Shown: piece after piece, positions 1 through 4,907 of the stretch | Layout: each line of letters starts with the position of its first letter | Position numbering within the stretch: position 1 is the stretch's first letter | Origin: a bacterium | GTDB taxonomy: Bacteria > Patescibacteriota > Minisyncoccia > Minisyncoccales > Minisyncoccaceae | NCBI GenBank assembly: GCA_023229485.1 | Contig: JALNZJ010000035.1 | Location: forward strand, 911 to 7,490 | Reading direction: 5' to 3' | Length of the DNA stretch: 6,580 nt | Made by a program: the position numbers and the translations under genes | Notes under the pieces: generated by a model | Database searches by the model: none | Told to the model about the DNA's origin: nothing | The model's input: only the letters and a program-made list of their open reading frames with translations

Positions 1-822
1 AAGGCAAGGGAGATTGCTGGAACGAATGGCATAATAGGAATAAATATTATGGGGGTTATTGGGCCGTTTCAAAAATTACTTCAAGCGGCGATGGAAGAAG
101 GGATTGATTTAGTAATTCAAGGGGCGGGTTCTCGAAGTGATATTTTTGAAATCGCTAAGAAATACAATGTGCCAGTTTTTATAATTGCTTCATCAGCAAA
201 AGTTGCTAAAAAAGCAGAGGATGCTGGGGCTAGTGCTGTTGTAATTGAGGGTTGTGACGCTGGTGGACATCTTGGATTTCCAGAAGGGCATCCTTTCAGG
301 AAAACAATAGATATTATAAAAGAAACTGTCCAAACAATTAAAATTCCTGTGATTGCTGCTGGTGGAATATTTGATGGAAAAGATATTATTCAGATGCTTA
401 GAGCGGGAGCTAAGGGAGTGCAAATGGCAACTCGATTTGTAGCAACTAATGAATGTGATGCGGATGACAAATTTAAACAAGCTTATATTTCCTCAAAAGA
501 GGAAGATATTGTGATTATTAAATCTCCTGTTGGATTGCCTGGACGGGCTATTAAGAATTCTTTTGCCGAAAAGATTTTAAATGGAACGGCACCAAAAGTT
601 AATATTTCTGAATGTGAAGGATGTATTGGTCCTGTGTGTAATAAAGCTTATTGTATTTTAAAGGCACTTGAAAATGCACGAAATGGTGATACGGAAAATG
701 GGCTTATTTTTGCCGGAGCTAATGTTTTTAGAATAAAAGAAATTGTAAGTGTTAAAAAATTAATTGATGAGCTTACGGCTCAAGCTAATCAAATATTAGC
801 GAAGGAACCATTAATCCAATAA
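1..822 (+). CDS. Nitronate monooxygenase / FabK-like FMN oxidoreductase, 5'-truncated by window edge
   Basis: This is a flavin-dependent TIM-barrel oxidoreductase of the nitronate monooxygenase/enoyl-ACP reductase II superfamily. The reading frame is open from base 1. An ATG at 49 exists, but the 16 codons before it contain the conserved strand ending IGINIM, so the true start lies upstream and roughly 70-90 residues are missing. Visible motifs are GAGSR (near 124-138), the EGCDAGGHLG loop with the family's conserved His at 268-270, and the FMN-phosphate segment PVIAAGGI followed by GVQMATRF. Near the C-terminus are four cysteines (codons 613, 622, 637, 652) in a C-x2-C-x4-C-x4-C pattern, then the GLIFAGAN segment. 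That tail is absent from the FabK encoded next door and recalls a cysteine-bearing branch annotated as nitronate monooxygenase. The substrate cannot be told: it may be a second enoyl-ACP reductase, a nitronate oxidase or another flavoenzyme. Confidence is high for the superfamily and low for the reaction. Confidence 0.9.
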   Translation, partial: KAREIAGTNGIIGINIMGVIGPFQKLLQAAMEEGIDLVIQGAGSRSDIFEIAKKYNVPVFIIASSAKVAKKAEDAGASAVVIEGCDAGGHLGFPEGHPFRKTIDIIKETVQTIKIPVIAAGGIFDGKDIIQMLRAGAKGVQMATRFVATNECDADDKFKQAYISSKEEDIVIIKSPVGLPGRAIKNSFAEKILNGTAPKVNISECEGCIGPVCNKAYCILKALENARNGDTENGLIFAGANVFRIKEIVSVKKLIDELTAQANQILAKEPLIQ

Positions 823-828
823 AAAATT

Positions 829-1770
829 ATGTTTGAAAATAACAGATTGGTAAAACTTTTAAATATCAAATATCCAATTATCCAAGGTGGTATGGCAGGA
901 GTGTCTGAGTCGGTTTTAGTTGCGGCTGTTTCAAATGCTGGGGGCTTGGGTGTTATTGGTTCGGGATTTGCCTCTCCTGAGTGGCTTTTAGATGAAATAC
1001 AAAAAACTAAAAAATTAACTGATAAGCCATTTGGAGTTAATCTTTTAATGCAAAATCCTAATGTGGCCGATTTGGTAAAAATTATTATAAAAGAAAAAAT
1101 CGGGGTTGTGTTTACTGGAGGAGGTAATCCTTTAGCCGTTGCACCTTATTTAAAACAAGCAAAAATAAAAATTATCCCGGTTGTTCCAACAGTCAGACTC
1201 GCAAAAAAAATGGAGCAGAGTCAAATGGATGCTGTGGTGGTTGAAGGGTTAGAATCTGGAGGCCACATTGGCGAAAATACTACTTTTTGTTTGGTGCCTC
1301 AAGCTTCTAATATTATAAAGGATATACCTGTGATCGCGGCTGGTGGTATATATGACGATAGGACATTTGCTGCTGCGTTAATAGTTGGTGCTGAAGGGGT
1401 GCAGATTGGTACGAGGTTTATGGCAACAGAAGAATGTCAGATTCATAATAATTACAAAAATGCCATTGTTAATGCAACAGACGAAGACGTTGTTGTGATA
1501 GGAAGATTTACTGGCCATCCTATACGTGCAATAAAAAACAGACTTACGGAGAATATAAAGAAAATGGAAGAAAAAAATCCGTTTCCGGAAGAAATAAATT
1601 CGGAGAGATTTGCTGGAAATAAAGGTATGGAAAATATTGACTTAATGCCAATTCTTTCAGGGATTGATGCGGGTGGAATAGTGGAGATAAAAACTTGCAA
1701 AGAGGTGATAGAGGAAATAGTTTTTGGTGCCGAAAAAATATTGAATAGCGGGAAAAAATTATTAAATTAA
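829..1770 (+). CDS. fabK: Enoyl-[acyl-carrier-protein] reductase II (FabK type, FMN-dependent)
   Basis: FabK reduces trans-2-enoyl-ACP to acyl-ACP, the last step of each fatty acid elongation cycle, using NAD(P)H and FMN in the cytoplasm. The 313-residue protein has the family's usual length. It starts with the typical N-terminus (LLNIKYPIIQGGMAG, about residues 10-24), followed by GGLGVIGSG (38-46), PFGVNLL (67-73), FTGGGNP (95-101), EGLESGGHIG with conserved His146 (139-148), and PVIAAGGI...GVQIGTRFMATEE (167-202), which binds the FMN phosphate. The late HPIRAIKN segment is also typical. It begins 6 bases after the stop of the preceding paralogue, with no Shine-Dalgarno sequence; the ATG is chosen because the conserved N-terminus follows at once. 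It lies in an operon with acyl-CoA carboxylase and PlsC, which supports a fatty acid role over nitronate oxidation. It lacks the four-cysteine tail of its neighbour. Confidence 0.9.
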   Translation: MFENNRLVKLLNIKYPIIQGGMAGVSESVLVAAVSNAGGLGVIGSGFASPEWLLDEIQKTKKLTDKPFGVNLLMQNPNVADLVKIIIKEKIGVVFTGGGNPLAVAPYLKQAKIKIIPVVPTVRLAKKMEQSQMDAVVVEGLESGGHIGENTTFCLVPQASNIIKDIPVIAAGGIYDDRTFAAALIVGAEGVQIGTRFMATEECQIHNNYKNAIVNATDEDVVVIGRFTGHPIRAIKNRLTENIKKMEEKNPFPEEINSERFAGNKGMENIDLMPILSGIDAGGIVEIKTCKEVIEEIVFGAEKILNSGKKLLN

Positions 1771-1775
1771 TAATT

Positions 1776-2438
1776 ATGAATAAAATAACTTCGATATTTT
1801 GTAAGATTTTTTTGGCTCCAATCGTGAGTATTTTATTGGTTAAGAAGATATATGGAAAGAATAATTTTCCAAAGCGTAATTTTATTCTAGCCTCTAATCA
1901 TCAAAGTTATTTAGATATTATTGTTTCGGCTTATGTCTGTGTGCCTAAAAGATTTACCTTTATCGGTCAAGTAGATAAAGGGAAGGGGTTGCTGCGTTTC
2001 TTAAGAGATTTTTTTTATTTTTTTGGAGGAGTTATTCCGCTTAATCGATTTAGTGAAGATTCAAAAAAAGAAGCAGTTGACTTAGCGATAGATTGTTTGA
2101 AAAGGGGATATTCTCTTATTATATACCCTGAAGGGAAGAGAAGTATTGATGGTAAAATAAACAAAGGTAAATGGGGAGTAGCAAAGTTATTTTTACAAAC
2201 AGGTGTTCCGATTGTTCCGGCTAGTATTAGTGGGGCGTTTGAACTATTTCCTCCAAAAGGAAAATTGAGAATTAAAAGAAATGTTTTAATGAATATCGGC
2301 AAACCAATGTTTTTTGCTGAAGAATTAGAGAAAGTAAAAGGTTTAGATATTGATTCTGATGAGTATAAAAGAATTTGCATCCAGATTACTGACAAATTAA
2401 TGGAATCAATAAAACAATTAGCTTATGAAAATAAATAA
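1776..2438 (+). CDS. plsC: 1-acyl-sn-glycerol-3-phosphate acyltransferase (PlsC family)
   Basis: This is probably the enzyme that acylates lysophosphatidic acid to phosphatidic acid at the inner face of the cytoplasmic membrane. The 220-residue protein carries the four acyltransferase blocks in order: NHQSYLD with catalytic His42 and Asp47 (HX4D); GVIPLNR (85-91), whose Arg binds the glycerol-phosphate; YPEGKRS (117-123), a variant of the usual FPEGTRS; and VPIVPASISG (144-153). A hydrophobic stretch at residues 9-22 may anchor it to the membrane. Length is slightly below the common 230-250. It starts 5 bases after fabK, and its last 14 bases overlap the start of accC in another frame, so translation of the two is likely coupled. 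The family also contains acyltransferases for other lipids, so the exact acceptor is inferred. Two adjacent T runs (2009-2016 and 2018-2024) encode the DFFYFF segment. Confidence 0.88.
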   Translation: MNKITSIFCKIFLAPIVSILLVKKIYGKNNFPKRNFILASNHQSYLDIIVSAYVCVPKRFTFIGQVDKGKGLLRFLRDFFYFFGGVIPLNRFSEDSKKEAVDLAIDCLKRGYSLIIYPEGKRSIDGKINKGKWGVAKLFLQTGVPIVPASISGAFELFPPKGKLRIKRNVLMNIGKPMFFAEELEKVKGLDIDSDEYKRICIQITDKLMESIKQLAYENK

Positions 2439-3957
2439 AGTTTTAATTGCAAATAGAGGAGAAATTGCACTTCGAATCATCAGGACTTGCAGGGAAATGG
2501 GGATTAAAACCGTTGCTTTGTGTCCTCAGAAAGGACAAGAAGATAATTTTTTAGAAACAAGACTTGCGGACGAATATTGCTTTTTGGATTCAGATGGCTC
2601 ACAGGGATATCTTGATGGAAGGAAAATATTAGAGATTGCTCGTAAATATAAAGTTGATGCGATACATCCAGGATATGGATTTTTGGCTGAAAACTGGAAG
2701 TTTGCGTTTTATTGCAATAAATACAAGATAAAATTTATTGGTCCTGACTATAATGTTTTAAAAAGGTTTGAAGATAAAGTAGAAGCAAAAAAAATTGCAA
2801 AAAAAATTGGCATACCGACATTACCAGCTAGTGACTCTGCTATTAAGACAAAAAAAGAGCTTTTTGCTGCTGCAAGGAAAATTAAGCCTCCGTTTATATT
2901 GAAAGCTCAGCGAGGAGGAGGAGGAATGGGAATAAGAGTAATTGAAGGACAGGTTACTTCAGGAGAATTATTTGCTGCAACACTAAGTATACAAAAGCAA
3001 ATGGCCATGGGATTTGCGGACATTGATTTCTTTTTGGAAAAGTACTTGCCATTAGCTAGGCATATAGAATTTCAGGTTTTATCGGATGGTGAGAATGCAG
3101 TTTATCTCGGGGAAAGGGATTGCACTATTCAGCGAAGGTTCCAAAAATTAATTGAGGAATCTCCATCACCTTTTATAAATGAAAATCTGCGTGAAAAGAT
3201 GGGAAGCTGGGCAGTAAACATATGCAAAGAAGTAAAGTATCAGGGGGCAGCAACAGTTGAGTTTTTGGTTGATGATGAAAAGAATTTTTATTTTATGGAG
3301 GTTAATCCAAGGATTCAAGTAGAACATCCGATAACCGAAGCTGTTACTGGAATTGATATAGTAGAGCAGCAAATAAGAATTGCCCAAGGAGAAAAATTAA
3401 ATTTATCACAAAAAGATATTGCAATAAATGGATGGGCGATTGAAGTTCGTATTAATTCTGAAGATCCTTTTAAAAATTTTCAGCCAGCCCCAGGCATAGT
3501 TAAAAAATATATTCCTGCTCAAGGACAAGGTGTTTTTGTACATAGCTTTCTTCATGATGGACAGCAGGTTTATCCATATTTTGATTCATTACTGGCAAAA
3601 GTAATTACTTGGGGTAAAACTCGTGATGAAGCAATTAATAAATTAAAAAGATCTCTTGATGAAACTATTATCGAGGGGGTTCCAACAACTATTCCATTTT
3701 TTAATTTAGTTTTGAGGAATGAAGATTTTTTGAAGGGAGATTTTCATACTAATTTTATTGAAAAAACTGGAATTTTGAATCAGCTAATTTGCAGTCCATT
3801 TTTGAAGACGGAAGAAAATCATTGTGATGACGTTGAAAAAGAGGATTTGGCTAATCTAGTTTTTACTATTTATAAAAATATAAAAAAAGAAAATTGTAAA
3901 AAACCAAGGAAGACTAATTCGGCATGGAAAAGTCCAATTAGGTTTTACGGTAGTTGA
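2425..3957 (+). CDS. accC: Biotin carboxylase subunit of acyl-CoA carboxylase
   Basis: This ATP-grasp enzyme carboxylates carrier-bound biotin with ATP and bicarbonate, the first half-reaction of acetyl-/acyl-CoA carboxylase. Motifs: LIANRGEIA (7-15), HPGYGFLAEN (81-90), Lys118, Lys160, the glycine loop GGGGMGIRV (164-172), RHIEFQ with His213, QRRFQK with catalytic Lys241 (236-241), Glu279, and EVNPRIQVEHP (292-302) with Glu292, Asn294, Arg296 and Glu300 matching the E. coli catalytic set. The domain ends near residue 450 (FHTNFIEKTG), and about 60 charged residues follow, beyond the end of ordinary AccC. Odd points: the normally conserved His of QRRHQK (E. coli His236, contacts ATP) is Phe239, and the basic residue of the glycine loop (GGGG[RK]GM) is Met168. 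All other catalytic residues are present, so the enzyme is probably active. The start overlaps plsC by 14 bases. The carrier begins 5 bases after the stop (or overlaps it, if a TTG is used). Confidence 0.93.
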   Translation: MKINKVLIANRGEIALRIIRTCREMGIKTVALCPQKGQEDNFLETRLADEYCFLDSDGSQGYLDGRKILEIARKYKVDAIHPGYGFLAENWKFAFYCNKYKIKFIGPDYNVLKRFEDKVEAKKIAKKIGIPTLPASDSAIKTKKELFAAARKIKPPFILKAQRGGGGMGIRVIEGQVTSGELFAATLSIQKQMAMGFADIDFFLEKYLPLARHIEFQVLSDGENAVYLGERDCTIQRRFQKLIEESPSPFINENLREKMGSWAVNICKEVKYQGAATVEFLVDDEKNFYFMEVNPRIQVEHPITEAVTGIDIVEQQIRIAQGEKLNLSQKDIAINGWAIEVRINSEDPFKNFQPAPGIVKKYIPAQGQGVFVHSFLHDGQQVYPYFDSLLAKVITWGKTRDEAINKLKRSLDETIIEGVPTTIPFFNLVLRNEDFLKGDFHTNFIEKTGILNQLICSPFLKTEENHCDDVEKEDLANLVFTIYKNIKKENCKKPRKTNSAWKSPIRFYGS

Positions 3958-3965
3958 TCCATATG
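3951..3965 (+). other. accC stop / carrier start junction
   Basis: The accC frame ends with TGA at 3955-3957. The carrier could start at TTG 3954, which overlaps that stop as TTGA, or at ATG 3963. The codon just before the TTG in the carrier frame is TAG (3951-3953), so the two proteins are not a single gene broken by an upstream frameshift. No Shine-Dalgarno sequence is present at either start. Termination-reinitiation coupling would give matched amounts of carboxylase and carrier; this is inferred from spacing only. Confidence 0.55.
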
Positions 3966-4352
3966 AATTTCAATATAAAAATAAAAGAAAGAATTTATAG
4001 TATTAGGATATTAGAAAAAGGAAAGGGCGGTATTTCGATTAATATTGAAGGAAAGTCTTTTGATTTTGATTCGGTAAAATGTTCGGATGAGAAATGTGAA
4101 AGTATTAGTGATTTTGGGCAAGATCAAAAGATTTTACTTCAAAAGGAATTAAAGGCTTCAATTGCTGGAATTGTTTCTGAGATTTTTGTAAAAGAGGGCG
4201 ATTCTATAAAACAGGGGCAGAAAATTTTAACTCTACTTGCAATGAAAATGGAAAATGAAATTATTGCTGAGGGGAATGGAAAAATAAAGAAAATACTTGT
4301 TTTGCCAAATCAAACAGTAAGAGAAAATGAAACTCTAATTATTTTTGTTTAA
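3963..4352 (+). CDS. Biotin carboxyl carrier protein (short, PccA/MmdC-like carrier)
   Basis: This protein carries the biotin arm between the carboxylase and the carboxyltransferase, the role of AccB. From ATG 3963 it has 129 residues. The biotinyl motif AMKM puts the target lysine at residue 95 (codon 4245-4247), 34 residues before the C-terminus, the standard spacing. The biotinyl/lipoyl fold covers about residues 64-129 (AGIVSEIFVKEGDSIKQGQ...AMKMENEI). The usual APMPG before it reads ASIAG. Residues 1-40 look like the small beta-rich N-terminal part found in carriers of decarboxylase and PccA-like systems. There is no Ala/Pro-rich linker. A TTG at 3954, overlapping the accC stop, would add three residues (M-I-H). 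ATG 3963 is preferred because it is an ATG preceded by T, as are all other starts here. The ligase that should biotinylate it follows 11 bases later. Functionally this is the AccB counterpart, although it does not look like E. coli AccB outside the biotinyl domain. Confidence 0.9.
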   Translation: MNFNIKIKERIYSIRILEKGKGGISINIEGKSFDFDSVKCSDEKCESISDFGQDQKILLQKELKASIAGIVSEIFVKEGDSIKQGQKILTLLAMKMENEIIAEGNGKIKKILVLPNQTVRENETLIIFV

Positions 4353-4363
4353 ATATTTAACTT

Positions 4364-4897
4364 ATGTCTGATTTAATAATAGAGTATGATTCATTGCCAT
4401 CTACTAGCTTAAAAGCAAAGGAGTTGGTTATGGAAAAGTGTGATCCTTGGACAGTTGTTTTTTCTTTGGAGCAAACTCAAGGTCATGGAAAGTCTGGAGT
4501 TGGTTGGTTTTCTCCGAGAGGTGGTCTGTATTTTTCTATTATCCTTCCGCAGGCTAACATAAAAGATTTGCAGATTATTACTGTGCTTGCTGCATTTGTG
4601 GTAGCAAAAATAATAAAAGAAAATTTCGACTTGGAGGCAATGATAAAGCTTCCTAATGACATCTTGGTTAATAATAAAAAGTTTTGCGGAATATTAACAG
4701 AAAATATAATCAGTGGAGATAAGATTTTTTCGATTATTGGTGTTGGAGTTAATACCAATATAATGGATTTTCCTGAAAATCTTAATCCAATAGCGACATC
4801 TGTTTTAATAGAGGCCGGTAGGAAAGTTGATAATAAGAGTATTTTAGAAAAAATAGTTAACGAGTTAAAATCGTATTTTATAGAAATAAATAATTAA
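4364..4897 (+). CDS. birA: Biotin--[biotin carboxyl carrier protein] ligase, minimal catalytic form
   Basis: This enzyme activates biotin with ATP and attaches it to the carrier lysine. At 177 residues it has only the catalytic core. There is no N-terminal helix-turn-helix repressor domain, and the chain ends right after the helix ILEKIVNELKSYF, where ligases normally continue into a C-terminal SH3-like domain of about 45-50 residues. The next gene begins 10 bases later, so nothing was overlooked. Motifs: PSTS (12-15, usually DSTN), EQTQGHGKSGVGW (36-48, usual GRGRRGRxW biotin-AMP loop), FSPRGGLYFSIIL (49-61), KLPNDI with catalytic Lys95 (usual KWPND), CGILTE (108-113) and GVGVNTN (126-132). 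In E. coli numbering the loop changes are R116 to H41 and R118 to K43. It lies between the carrier and the carboxyltransferase, so the carrier encoded just upstream is the obvious substrate. It cannot act as a BirA-type repressor by the known mechanism. Confidence 0.87.
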   Translation: MSDLIIEYDSLPSTSLKAKELVMEKCDPWTVVFSLEQTQGHGKSGVGWFSPRGGLYFSIILPQANIKDLQIITVLAAFVVAKIIKENFDLEAMIKLPNDILVNNKKFCGILTENIISGDKIFSIIGVGVNTNIMDFPENLNPIATSVLIEAGRKVDNKSILEKIVNELKSYFIEINN

Positions 4898-4907
4898 TTT
4901 TTCTAAT

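Noticed and set aside
49..822. A complete 257-residue protein starting at ATG 49
   Set aside because: The frame is open to base 1, and the 16 upstream codons encode a conserved strand of the family, so this Met is internal and the gene is cut by the window edge.
2009..2024. Adjacent T8 and T7 runs in plsC as a phase-variable switch
   Set aside because: Such runs are expected for Phe-rich hydrophobic segments in AT-rich DNA, the frame is intact, and nothing about this housekeeping gene suggests phase variation.
3940..3965. Programmed frameshift fusing the carboxylase to the carrier
   Set aside because: A TAG at 3951-3953 in the carrier frame leaves almost no overlap for slippage, and no slippery heptamer is present in the correct phase.
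3955..3978. TGA recoded as an amino acid, as in Gracilibacteria
   Set aside because: No gene has an internal TGA. Reading through the accC stop would add only seven codons before TAA, so the standard code fits.
3954..4352. TTG 3954 as the carrier start
   Set aside because: It is possible as a stop/start overlap, but ATG 3963 is closer to the conserved domain start and fits the T-ATG context of all other genes in the window.
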